Program-made: the position numbers and the translations under genes
Shown here: positions 10,070 through 17,796 of the stretch, one piece after another
Layout of the letters: every line of letters begins with the position of its first letter
Numbering within the stretch: the stretch's first letter is position 1
Source of the DNA: Leptospira stimsonii
GTDB taxonomy: Bacteria; Spirochaetota; Leptospiria; Leptospirales; Leptospiraceae
Reading direction: 5' to 3'
Assembly (NCBI RefSeq): GCF_003545875.1
Contig: NZ_QHCS01000009.1
Span: 44,543 to 108,542 of the forward strand
Length of the DNA: 64,000 nucleotides
Notes under the pieces: model-generated
Told to the model about the DNA's origin: nothing
The model's database searches: none
Seen by the model: the letters and a program-made list of their open reading frames with translations, nothing else

Positions 10070-10516
10070 TCAGAGACGTTCTGCCTCAGACTTGATGTCA
10101 TTGAGGTCTTGCAAGATCGCTTTACGAATCGTTGCTCTGAAAAAAATTAAAGGAAGCGCCTTAAAACGAGCGGAAATGGTCTGAGGGAGTGTTTCATGAA
10201 TTCCGATTAACGTAAGACCCGTGTCTGTTATTGAAATCCTGTTAGTAGTAAGAAATACGAAACCGCTATCTTCTGCCCGAGTTGTGTAAAATTCAGAATC
10301 CTTTGCTTGTGTAATACATTTTTCAACCGTGGCCGTGTCACCAAAGATGATGCGTGTTTCGCGCCATTTTAGGCCAACGAGTCCTGTTTTCGGTTGTTCA
10401 ATGATTGAAATATTCTTAATTCCACTAATGAACTCCGCCGTTCTTTGTATATTTGTCATTATGTCCCATAGCTTAGCAACTGGGGCGTTGACTGTTACCT
10501 GAGCAGTCACGATCAT
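10070..10516 (-). CDS. SRPBCC (START-like) superfamily protein
   Basis: This 148-residue protein begins MIVTAQVTVNAPVAKLWDIM, the first beta strand and helix of the SRPBCC/polyketide-cyclase-like fold, and ends with a long C-terminal helix (FRATIRKAILQDLNDIKSEA). Such single-domain proteins bind hydrophobic ligands in a deep cavity, and many of them have no assigned enzyme activity. The ATG at 10516 is chosen over an upstream in-frame ATG because TTGGAGAATCGAT precedes it. No partner gene is adjacent: it lies alone between transposon relics with a hairpin just downstream, which suggests acquisition as a single-gene unit. Confidence 0.75.
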   Translation of the reverse strand: MIVTAQVTVNAPVAKLWDIMTNIQRTAEFISGIKNISIIEQPKTGLVGLKWRETRIIFGDTATVEKCITQAKDSEFYTTRAEDSGFVFLTTNRISITDTGLTLIGIHETLPQTISARFKALPLIFFRATIRKAILQDLNDIKSEAERL

Positions 10517-10648
10517 ATCGATTCTCCAATTATTGTTGATTAAAGATAAAAAAAGACAATATCCACTAAAGATCAAGTATTACGTGATACCGGATTCTGG
10601 TTATAGCCAAACGAAAAGAGCAAAATATGCGTCTCTTTTTATATTAAG

Positions 10649-11855
10649 TTTGTAGTGATGGTATTCACCTGACAGTGGGGTAAAAATCAGTGGTCCCGAT
10701 TTCTTCTGAAAGTAAAAATGATTTTACCACAAATTATTTAAACTCAGGAGAAACCGATGACCACCAACACCAATGCAGTAGAAAAAGCAAAAAGAAGAAA
10801 GCTAAATTTGTTAGAACTTGCTAACGAATTAGAAAATGGTTGTAAAGCCTGCAAGATCATGGGATATTCCCGCCAGCAGTTCTACGAGATCCGCAGAAAC
10901 TTTCAAACATACGGCGCGGAAGGACTCTTGGATCGAATACCGGGAGCAAACGGCCCTCACCCAAACAGGGTCAGTGAAGAAATCAAAAAAGAAGTCTTAG
11001 AGTATTCTCTTCAACGTCCTACTCATGGATGTTTAAAGGTAGCACAACAACTCAGCCTCAAAGGAATCAAAGTAAGCTCCGGTGGAGTTCGAGGGGTTTG
11101 GACAAGGAATAAACTCGTAACAAAACAGCAAAGGCTTCTCAGACTCGAAGAACATCATAATGACCAAATCATACCTTTAAGCGAGGAACAGATCAAACTC
11201 CTCGAAAGTTTCGATCCTGAATACAGAGAAAGACATATACAAGCCGATTCTACGGGAGAATTGGTATCTATGGATACATTTATGGTTGGTTCCTTAAAGG
11301 GAGTTGGAAGAGTCTATTTGCAAACCGTTATCGATTGCCACAGTAGGTTTGCTTGGGGAAGACTTTTCAATACCAAGGTTCCTGTCACTGCTGTTCAAAC
11401 TCTCAACAACGATGTCCTTCCATTCTTTGAAAAACATAACGTTAAAGTTCAAACCGTTCTTACCGATAAGGGTCGTGAGTATTGTGGGAGAGAGGATCAA
11501 CATCCTTTCGAATTATTTCTTCAATTAGAAGATATCGAACATCGAACCACAAGGGTCCGAAGACCTCAAAGCAACGGATACGTGGAACGACTTCACAGAA
11601 CTTTACTCGATGAGCATTTCAGAATCGCAGGTAGAACTAAATTCTATGAATCCATTGAAGAAATGCAGATCGATTTGGAAATCTTCTTCGAAGAATACAA
11701 TTACAAACGAGCCCACCAAGGAAGAAAGATGAACGGAAGAACTCCCTTTCAAGTATTCATCGAAGGAATTAAATTCAAAGAAAACGAGGAAACTATTTTA
11801 GAAAATTAGGATATTTATTTCAGAAGAAGTGTCAGGTGAATACCGTTACTGTACA
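10649..11855 (+). mobile_element. IS481-family insertion sequence, complete
   Basis: An intact transposase gene is bounded by inverted repeats. GGTATTCACCTGACA (10660-10674) is the exact reverse complement of TGTCAGGTGAATACC (11830-11844), and both arms extend outward imperfectly to TGTA (10651) and TACA (11852-11855). IS481 elements typically end in TGT...ACA. No convincing target duplication is visible. A third, solitary end lies at 16251-16275. Confidence 0.85.
10757..11809 (+). CDS. IS481-family transposase
   Basis: This 350-residue DDE transposase has an N-terminal helix-turn-helix (residues ~15-60, with CKIMGYSRQQFYEIRRNFQT), a second HTH-like segment (THGCLKVAQQLSLKGIKVSS), and an rve integrase core. 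The catalytic triad can be read as Asp in VSMDTF, Asp in VLTDKGREYCG and Glu in GYVERLHRTLLDEHF. The C-terminal YNYKRAHQGRKMNGRTPFQV is typical. The frame is uninterrupted and the start follows an AGGAG site, so the element may be active. Confidence 0.92.
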   Translation: MTTNTNAVEKAKRRKLNLLELANELENGCKACKIMGYSRQQFYEIRRNFQTYGAEGLLDRIPGANGPHPNRVSEEIKKEVLEYSLQRPTHGCLKVAQQLSLKGIKVSSGGVRGVWTRNKLVTKQQRLLRLEEHHNDQIIPLSEEQIKLLESFDPEYRERHIQADSTGELVSMDTFMVGSLKGVGRVYLQTVIDCHSRFAWGRLFNTKVPVTAVQTLNNDVLPFFEKHNVKVQTVLTDKGREYCGREDQHPFELFLQLEDIEHRTTRVRRPQSNGYVERLHRTLLDEHFRIAGRTKFYESIEEMQIDLEIFFEEYNYKRAHQGRKMNGRTPFQVFIEGIKFKENEETILEN

Positions 11856-12276
11856 GAAAATCGTTATAGTTTTCATTCAATCCTAAAATATCAAATATTG
11901 TCCCTTTGATATTTCCCTCTTAAGATCTAATTTCCAATCCGTAAAATTTGATGGGTTTCGTCTTGTAGATCGATCTGATTCAAATACATTGTCTTGATTG
12001 TAATTCGAAAAAAGGAATATTCATTCCGATGAGAAAAATTATCTAACTGGTTTAAATATTGCTTTCATTGCGGAGGTTTGTAGGTAGCTATCGCGGATAA
12101 CGCAGATTACATATTCTCTTTCCCATATAACAACTGACAGATTCCCAATTTAGTTTAGGAATGAGCCGTAAAACGAAAGGAACCAGTGTCATATTGAAAT
12201 TCTGATTCCTTGGAATTAAATAAGTTATGAATGGTTGATCACACGTAACATGATTCGTTTTACGGAGGACACTTTC
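11856..12276. other. Intergenic stretch without a supported gene
   Basis: AT-rich DNA with no open frame of convincing length or domain on either strand. It presumably contains the promoter of the lipoprotein gene at 12277. Confidence 0.4.
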
Positions 12277-12810
12277 GTGCAATTACAAAGAATTGTATTA
12301 ATTACGTTATTCACTTTGGTAGTTTTTTTAATCACATCTTGCGACGATGGAAAGAAAAAGAATGATGATCTCGCGGTATTGGTTGCCTTAACGGCACAAT
12401 CTGCACCTAAGAAAGAAACAATCGAACCAAAAATTGCTCTGAATACAGCATCGTTGAAAATGCTTGGGCAGACATATTCTCTCGAAAACACGTTCTGCCG
12501 TCCACACGGAATTTTTGCTAACGATGGCGCGGACCTTGATGTTGACACGGGCATTACGCAGATCGATTTTAGTAAAAATTCCGGAGTAATTGTAGGACCG
12601 GGAGGGGGTGATCAAATCGATTTCTTTCTTAACCTTCCAGCTGATACCTATCGAGTATCGGCTGAATGTGCCGCAACAATCACAAAGAACGATTCGAAAT
12701 CCTACGGACTCCGGTTCTCAAATTGTCCGGTCGAAGCAGTCATTGATCCTGGGCATTCCCCTTTAATTGGTGCAATCGATTTCGAAATCTATTGTACGAA
12801 AACGAATTAA
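12277..12810 (+). CDS. Hypothetical lipoprotein
   Basis: This 177-residue protein has an N-terminal signal (LITLFTLVVFLITSC) ending in a lipobox, followed by a charged linker (DDGKKKNDD). I chose the GTG at 12277 because GGAGGA sits 7-8 bases upstream and the signal peptide then has a normal length. Upstream in-frame ATGs at 12235 and 12250 would add an unusual leader. The mature part has four spaced Cys and a Gly-rich turn (VGPGGGDQ) and resembles small beta-sandwich surface lipoproteins, but I do not recognise a family. A terminator follows. Leptospiral lipoproteins of this kind are usually exported to the outer membrane. Confidence 0.75.
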   Translation: MQLQRIVLITLFTLVVFLITSCDDGKKKNDDLAVLVALTAQSAPKKETIEPKIALNTASLKMLGQTYSLENTFCRPHGIFANDGADLDVDTGITQIDFSKNSGVIVGPGGGDQIDFFLNLPADTYRVSAECAATITKNDSKSYGLRFSNCPVEAVIDPGHSPLIGAIDFEIYCTKTN

Positions 12811-12834
12811 AAAACATCCGTCAAAGTTTTATAG

Positions 12835-12863
12835 AAGCCCAAGAATTTAATCTTGGGCTTTTT
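12835..12863 (+). terminator. Hairpin terminator of the lipoprotein gene
   Basis: AAGCCCAAG (12835-12843) pairs with CTTGGGCTT (12852-12860) around an 8-base AT loop and runs into TTT. The right arm also encodes the last codons of the convergent gene that stops at 12847. Confidence 0.8.
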
Positions 12864-13533
12864 CATAGATTCGTTTCGCATCCATTTTAAATGCAAAATA
12901 ACCGGTCAAACTAAAAAGAATCAGGGCTTGAATCGCAAATAGATGAATATTATCTGGGATCGGTGCAAATGGAGCTATAAAGATCAGAAGTAAATAGAAT
13001 GCGGATAAAATATAAAATCCCCAAGTTCCCCAAAAACCTTCTCCACCTTTACTTCCTTTAAAGTAATAAGCTAAAGAAAAAATCGTTAGTATCGCTTCCA
13101 TTGCCATCCCAAGCCAAAGATGATTCCAAAGTCCGAATCCCAATTTCGTTCCGGAATCCGTAAAGATCGGAAGATCCTTCGTATGAACGGGTAGATCAAG
13201 GATAAAATGGGAAATCACTGAAAGGGCCACAACAAACGGGATCTTCCAATTGTATGGTTTCTTTTTGTATTTTATATAAAAGTAAAATCCGAAAAAAACA
13301 AAAACTGACCATAGGACTCCGGCAACCAAACTATGAGTATACGGCATATAGTAAAGATCGAGTGGATTACTCTCGGTAAATCCCGGAACAAATCTCATAT
13401 GCTCGATACCAAGCAATACAAAGATCATAAATAAAAAATCAACGAACTGAACTCCGATAAGAAGAGACCAGAAAGGAGTTTTAGGAACCGTTTTCTTTAA
13501 TAGAAAGGCCGCGCTATAATGTCCGATAAACAT
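12847..13533 (-). CDS. Membrane-bound metal-dependent hydrolase, YdjM-like
   Basis: This 228-residue integral membrane protein has about six hydrophobic segments. It starts MFIGHYSAAF and carries further polar residues within membrane segments: QFVDF, YTHSL and SHFILDLPVH. That spacing of His and Asp is the pattern of the LexA-regulated YdjM / inner-membrane metal-dependent hydrolase family (DUF457-like), whose substrate is unknown. The ATG at 13533 is preceded by AGGAAAATT. It converges with the lipoprotein gene across a shared terminator. The next gene upstream is 370 bp away, so it is probably monocistronic. Confidence 0.7.
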   Translation of the reverse strand: MFIGHYSAAFLLKKTVPKTPFWSLLIGVQFVDFLFMIFVLLGIEHMRFVPGFTESNPLDLYYMPYTHSLVAGVLWSVFVFFGFYFYIKYKKKPYNWKIPFVVALSVISHFILDLPVHTKDLPIFTDSGTKLGFGLWNHLWLGMAMEAILTIFSLAYYFKGSKGGEGFWGTWGFYILSAFYLLLIFIAPFAPIPDNIHLFAIQALILFSLTGYFAFKMDAKRIYEKAQD

Positions 13534-13905
13534 AAATTTTCCTATTCAAAAAATCAAAAATTTGACCTTACAGCTCGGTAATCCGAGCCAATTATTTTTT
13601 GCGGATTTCGGATTTATTTAGTGAGGAGCATAACTTTCTTTTTCTACTCTCATGGGGCAGAGTTTCTTTTTAACCGAAATTGTATGACCACAATCGCAAT
13701 TGTCAAAAGGTAGCCTTTCATTGAGTAAATAATTATTTGAAAAACTTAGGACGCTATCTTTGAAATTATTGGATAGTGAAAAGGTGAGGCTCTTAAATCC
13801 GGATTTTCAGGAATATATTCGTTAAACTGTGACAAGTTCTAAATTCTAATTTAAGAGAAACTTTAGCAATATTGTCTAAATACTTTTTTCAAATCACAAT
13901 CTTCT
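13534..13905. other. Intergenic stretch with a possible relic
   Basis: The minus strand can be read for ~60 codons through ERLPFDNCDCGHTI and KLCP, a Cys-rich peptide that may be the edge of a decayed zinc-binding protein. The TTAGGACGCTATC motif at 13747-13759 also occurs where the glycosylase gene at 9655 is cut. Nothing more can be supported. Confidence 0.3.
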
Positions 13906-15114
13906 TTAAAACTTTTTAGAATACCCAAAACTAAAATATACAAAATTAGTTACAATTCTCTGCTGATTGTATCTTTCTTTCACGTATTGCCTAACGTTCG
14001 GATCCGAAAACGTTGCGTTGATTTGATCGTAAACGAAAGTGTTTTCATAACCGTATAATTTGGAAGGATCCTGGACGTGTCCGTCATGGACCAAGCGCGT
14101 TGCGCCGTCGAAATAATTATTGTTGTCATAGAGATGAACGTCGGGGCGGTTCACATGATTTCCAGAAACAAAAAAATTCCCAAGGTGGAACTTAATGAAA
14201 CTGGAAATATCGGAAAAACCGGAAGTTCTATTTCTTGGGTTTGCATGATACATGTAGCCGATATTCGTTCCTATATCGACCTTGAAAAATTTGTCTTCTC
14301 TAAAAGTATATTTGAACTCTAAAGGAATATATAGTGCCGATCGATTCAAGCCGGTCGCAGGTGTTCCCTGGTTTCTAAAATTCACAGTTTTGTAAACTGA
14401 AATTTTCGGATGCAAGAATTCAAGGAAAGGCAATTCCCAGCTCACGTATCCCTGTGTTTTCGAAAGTCCGCCGCTTCCATTTGTTGGAAAAATAGCGTAA
14501 CGAAATGCCCCGACCATGAATCTTCCATACCTAGATTTTTCGAAATCGTAGAATAGAGTAAATTCCCCGGCGCTGTTTCTCGACATTCCATTTTGATTAA
14601 CGTATTTTCCGGCAGACGTATAACAATTATTTGGCGATGGGCAAATATTTCCGCTATCGATATCGTGTTGAGCACGAAAGAATAACTCAGGCCCACCCGA
14701 TTTGCTTTGCAAAATCCTTTGCTCGTTATCTTTATCTGCTCGATCGGACATCCAGATATTTAGAAAAAGTTCTCCGTAGAGATGTTTGATCGGGGTGGGA
14801 AATTCAATAGTGGGTTGAAAAGCCCAAACCGGTTGAAAAGATTTATACGGAGTATTGTTCATACGGGAAGCGTCTTCCGTTCCCAAAGCCCAGCCTCTTC
14901 GGATATAATCGGTGGCAAATTCTATCTTTACTTCCGTATGATGACCATCCTCACCCTTCTTACCATCGGCTCGATGAGGGTCTGCGCTTTTCATTTGTTC
15001 TTCTTCAGGTTTGATCTCAGAAGTTTTCGAGGTTTCATTTTTAGATTGCGATGACACGCCTATGCTGATACAAAAAAGCAGACCAATAAAAGAGGTCTTC
15101 AGAATTGAATTCAA
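13906..15114 (-). CDS. Putative outer-membrane beta-barrel protein
   Basis: This 402-residue protein has a signal peptide (FIGLLFCISIGVSSQ), then an acidic/His-containing linker (residues ~25-60, with ADPHRADGKKGEDGHH). After that comes a long domain of alternating hydrophobic strands: EFATDYIRRGWALG, ELFLNIWMS, GEFTLFYDFEKS and others. It ends in FSFGYSKKF, with the aromatic C-terminal residue used by BAM for barrel insertion. DYIRRGW resembles the first strand of TorF-type and other putative porins. The His-rich linker may bind metal. It is divergent from the LuxR-type gene, sharing a 91-bp promoter region, which suggests possible co-regulation. Confidence 0.7.
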   Translation of the reverse strand: MNSILKTSFIGLLFCISIGVSSQSKNETSKTSEIKPEEEQMKSADPHRADGKKGEDGHHTEVKIEFATDYIRRGWALGTEDASRMNNTPYKSFQPVWAFQPTIEFPTPIKHLYGELFLNIWMSDRADKDNEQRILQSKSGGPELFFRAQHDIDSGNICPSPNNCYTSAGKYVNQNGMSRNSAGEFTLFYDFEKSRYGRFMVGAFRYAIFPTNGSGGLSKTQGYVSWELPFLEFLHPKISVYKTVNFRNQGTPATGLNRSALYIPLEFKYTFREDKFFKVDIGTNIGYMYHANPRNRTSGFSDISSFIKFHLGNFFVSGNHVNRPDVHLYDNNNYFDGATRLVHDGHVQDPSKLYGYENTFVYDQINATFSDPNVRQYVKERYNQQRIVTNFVYFSFGYSKKF

Positions 15115-15184
15115 TGTAATTATTTTCCTATATCTTTTTGCTTTCTATTTAATAATAAATCGGCAACATTGTCCATAAGAGAAC

Positions 15185-15197
15185 CCCGCATTGCGGG
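15185..15197 (+). promoter_or_regulatory. Short hairpin covering the translation start region of the LuxR-type gene
   Basis: CCCGC (15185-15189) pairs with GCGGG (15193-15197) around a 3-base loop. The GCGGGA segment is the only purine-rich sequence at Shine-Dalgarno distance from the ATG at 15206, so the hairpin could limit ribosome access. Confidence 0.45.
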
Positions 15198-15205
15198 AAC
15201 TACGT

Positions 15206-15733
15206 ATGAAATTGAAATTACTTCACCCGACTGGATTTTATTTTTTTTCTTTCTTTATTCTGAATATTCTCGTTTGGATGTTTTTAGAAGGAGTAGAATT
15301 ACTTACCGAACCGGACTTCTCGCTTACTCTGGCAAAGTATGTGGAATATTTTGAAATCTGGATTGGACTATTGACTCTTTTTGGTATTTATTTTATCGCC
15401 TCCGAAGCAAAACGATTTCAGATTGAAATTCAAGAATCCCGTGAACTAGTACAAAATTTACGTCATCAATTTCTCCTCAGCTCGAAAGATAGGGAACAGT
15501 TCTGGAAAGAAATTCTGAATCAATTCCACCGATGGAAATACACCAAGACAGAGATGGAAATTGCTAGTTGTTTACTTCGAGGACTCTCCAATCAGCAAAT
15601 AGCAAGCATCCGAAATACCAGCTTAAGAACCGTTGAAACGCAAACTTCGGCAATCTATCAAAAATCAGGAATGCGAGGAAAACTGGACTTCATTGCCTAT
15701 TTTATCATGCCGTTACTACCTGAAGAAGATTAA
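15206..15733 (+). CDS. Membrane-anchored LuxR-type HTH regulator
   Basis: This 175-residue protein has two N-terminal membrane segments (FYFFSFFILNILVWMFL and IWIGLLTLFGIYFIAS), a coiled-coil linker and a C-terminal GerE/LuxR helix-turn-helix: TKTEMEIASCLLRGLSNQQI, then SLRTVETQTSAIYQKSG. It lacks a receiver or ligand domain, so the membrane part is likely the sensor. I chose the ATG at 15206; a TTG at 15191 in the same frame is possible. It is divergent from the outer-membrane protein gene at 13906, a likely target. A decayed AraC-type gene follows convergently. Confidence 0.8.
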   Translation: MKLKLLHPTGFYFFSFFILNILVWMFLEGVELLTEPDFSLTLAKYVEYFEIWIGLLTLFGIYFIASEAKRFQIEIQESRELVQNLRHQFLLSSKDREQFWKEILNQFHRWKYTKTEMEIASCLLRGLSNQQIASIRNTSLRTVETQTSAIYQKSGMRGKLDFIAYFIMPLLPEED

Positions 15734-15755
15734 ACTCTTTATAATAGGCTTAACA

Positions 15756-16108
15756 TTATTTTTTTTCTGTTTTAAAGAACCTAATTTTATTTTCAATCAC
15801 CGACTGACTAAATTTAGAAGGAATTAATTTCGCATATTTTTTAATATCACGAATGAAGTGGGATTGGTCGTAATATCCGGAAGAGAGAGCAATCTCTACG
15901 GAGTTAAAGTGCGAATTTTCCATCAAAAGGTTTTTTACTTGATTGAATCGAAACAATGACCTTAATTCTCTCGGGGATACTCCTATCCTTTTCTGAAATT
16001 CTCTTTGTAGTTTCCTTTCTGAGATATCTGAAAACTTAGCACTTGTTAAAGGTGAATAATCCGCATTCTTACTTTTCGAATAAAGCCGAAGAGCAAGGCT
16101 TCTCTTTT
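15756..16108 (-). pseudogene. AraC-type DNA-binding domain, 5'-truncated
   Basis: About 116 codons encode a complete AraC HTH domain: ISERKLQREFQKRIGVSPRE, then NSVEIALSSGYYDQSHFIRD and KKYAKLIPSKF. The frame is closed upstream by a stop near 16106, and no start codon or ligand domain precedes it. The N-terminal sensor half has been lost. It lies between a LuxR-type gene and a solitary IS481-like end at 16251, so a mobile-element rearrangement may have removed the missing half. Confidence 0.7.
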
Positions 16109-16250
16109 ACAATAATACCTAATGGCGATTCTTGGTTAGAGCGATCTGAGTCATTCGCATTTGATTGTTATTGATTTTTCTTGAATTTGAATAATTTGTT
16201 GCAAAATCATTTTTACTTAAAAGAGATCGAAATATTGATTGTTTACGCAC

Positions 16251-16275
16251 GTCAGGTGAATACTATCGTTACAAA
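16251..16275 (-). mobile_element. Solitary IS481-like terminal repeat
   Basis: The reverse complement of this stretch matches the left end of the intact IS481 element (10649-10673) at 22 of 25 positions, including the whole GTATTCACCTGAC core. No transposase lies beside it. It is in inverted orientation relative to the end at 10649. Confidence 0.7.
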
Positions 16276-16318
16276 TTTTCCAACTTGAATTTAAAAAAAC
16301 ACCAGTACCGAATTCTAA

Positions 16319-16693
16319 TTAATTTTTCCGGATCCCCCATAACCAAGCACCTAAAATTACAATTGCTCCCGCTATAATTCCAAACGGATTCTTATTCCAA
16401 GCGCCTACCCATATTAGAACTTGACCTCCAAATCGAATGCCTTCAAGAGAACGATTCATAAATCTCAAAGTATAGAGTCCAAGAGGTGAACGAGATAATT
16501 TTTCCCAGTCGGCGTAATGAAATAGATACAGTGTAATAGCGATTGAAGCGGAGAATGTAATGAACAGACCGGTCAGCCATCGGTGTTCCCAGAAGAAATA
16601 GGTCGAAATAATACTTCCGGAAATATCAACGGCTAACTTCGCCGGATGGCTTTGGTGAAGTAGAAGTTTTTCCTTAAAGGTTAAGTTAATCAC
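16319..16693 (-). CDS. Small membrane protein, hypothetical
   Basis: This 124-residue protein has three or four hydrophobic segments (AVDISGSIISTYFFWEH, WLTGLFITFSASIAITLYLF, FGGQVLIWVGAW, FGIIAGAIVILGAWLWGI) and a basic C-terminus. The reading starts at a GTG at 16693. I do not recognise a family. The upstream gene at 16788 lies 95 bp away in the same orientation, so the two may form a transcript. Codon use looks normal for the window. Confidence 0.6.
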   Translation of the reverse strand: MINLTFKEKLLLHQSHPAKLAVDISGSIISTYFFWEHRWLTGLFITFSASIAITLYLFHYADWEKLSRSPLGLYTLRFMNRSLEGIRFGGQVLIWVGAWNKNPFGIIAGAIVILGAWLWGIRKN

Positions 16694-16787
16694 TATACTC
16701 TGACTCCGAAAATTTGGATTGAAACGAATAATGTTCTAATGATTGTTCTGTCTATTGATGTTCGGTTTACTTTTAAAGACGATAGAT

Positions 16788-17483
16788 TTATTTAAACCGA
16801 TTTAAAAATTCAATAACCCTTTCGTTTCTATCATCGATATCTTTTTTTGTTGGCCCATGGAATAGTTCATGTAGCATTTCTAATCTTTTCACTAAAAGTA
16901 TTGCAGTATCCAGCAGTGGAATTAATTCTAGTCGGTTTCGAGAGTGCTTGCGAATTTGGACGATCACGTATTCAGGTAAAATTTCTATTTCCGTGTTTTC
17001 GAGATTCGACAACGTTTTTGCAACTTCCTCATCGAATGCAACATGGAAAAACTCTTTGGGTTCGCAATCCGCGTCATATACCTGATCCAGAGCCAAGATC
17101 CATTCAGGAACACCCTCGATAGCAGGTTGTTTATATTCCTTTTTTCGAATGGATCGAGGAATAAATAAGGCGACAAAAGGGGAAGTTCGACGTCGTACTT
17201 GCACGCAAGTTAAAAAAACCGGAGGTTCCATTGTTCGCCCAAAGAAGCCAATTTCAACTTGAAGTCCTTTCCAAAGACCAATTGCTCTCTGAGTAGGATC
17301 TGGTTCACCGATTACCTTTCCGTCTTCAAGTAAACTAGCGAAGTCACTCAACATTAGGCTGTCCCGTTTATTTGAATGTTTAATTAGGAAATGTGATAGA
17401 AAATAGAATAAAACTGCTCCTGGTGCCAAAACATAAATTAGAAATTCGAATTGGGTCATTCTTCTAAAAAAAATTTCATTCAA
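16788..17483 (-). CDS. Hypothetical protein with one N-terminal membrane anchor
   Basis: This 231-residue protein has a single hydrophobic segment near the N-terminus (FLIYVLAPGAVLFYFLSHF) and a soluble cytoplasmic-type remainder without repeats or catalytic motifs that I recognise. The C-terminal half is helical and rich in charged residues (LLVKRLEMLHELF, DDRNERVIEFLNRFK). The start may be the ATG at 17483 or the internal ATG at 17459, which has AGAAGA upstream. It sits between a small membrane-protein gene and the metal-efflux operon, with no overlap to either. Confidence 0.6.
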   Translation of the reverse strand: MNEIFFRRMTQFEFLIYVLAPGAVLFYFLSHFLIKHSNKRDSLMLSDFASLLEDGKVIGEPDPTQRAIGLWKGLQVEIGFFGRTMEPPVFLTCVQVRRRTSPFVALFIPRSIRKKEYKQPAIEGVPEWILALDQVYDADCEPKEFFHVAFDEEVAKTLSNLENTEIEILPEYVIVQIRKHSRNRLELIPLLDTAILLVKRLEMLHELFHGPTKKDIDDRNERVIEFLNRFK

Positions 17484-17796
17484 ATTTTTGTCGGTGAGAT
17501 TCGAATGTATTACATTCTTTTATATTGGTTGTTGATTCTATTTTGATTATAAATTTGTTAAATCCGAAATATCCGAATTTTGTTCTGAAAGCTATAAAGG
17601 ACGACCATAAATCTTTGAATCTATAAGAAAAAAATATTTAATATTTCTTATGACACTGATATTTGCATACGGAGCTTCATTTTCACTGTTTCCGATATAA
17701 TAACTTTGCATTTCGGGGGGATTTGATTTACTTCGAAATAAGAATGATTTGCAGAGGCCAAATGCAGTTCTTTCTCGTCGATTGTCAAAACTCAAG

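Noticed and set aside
10649..11855. Target-site duplication of the IS481 element
   Set aside because: The bases outside 10649 and 11855 do not match in any frame I tried.
17592..17795. 67-codon minus-strand frame just after czcA
   Set aside because: It starts at TTG without a ribosome binding site, has no domain, and its composition is like intergenic DNA.
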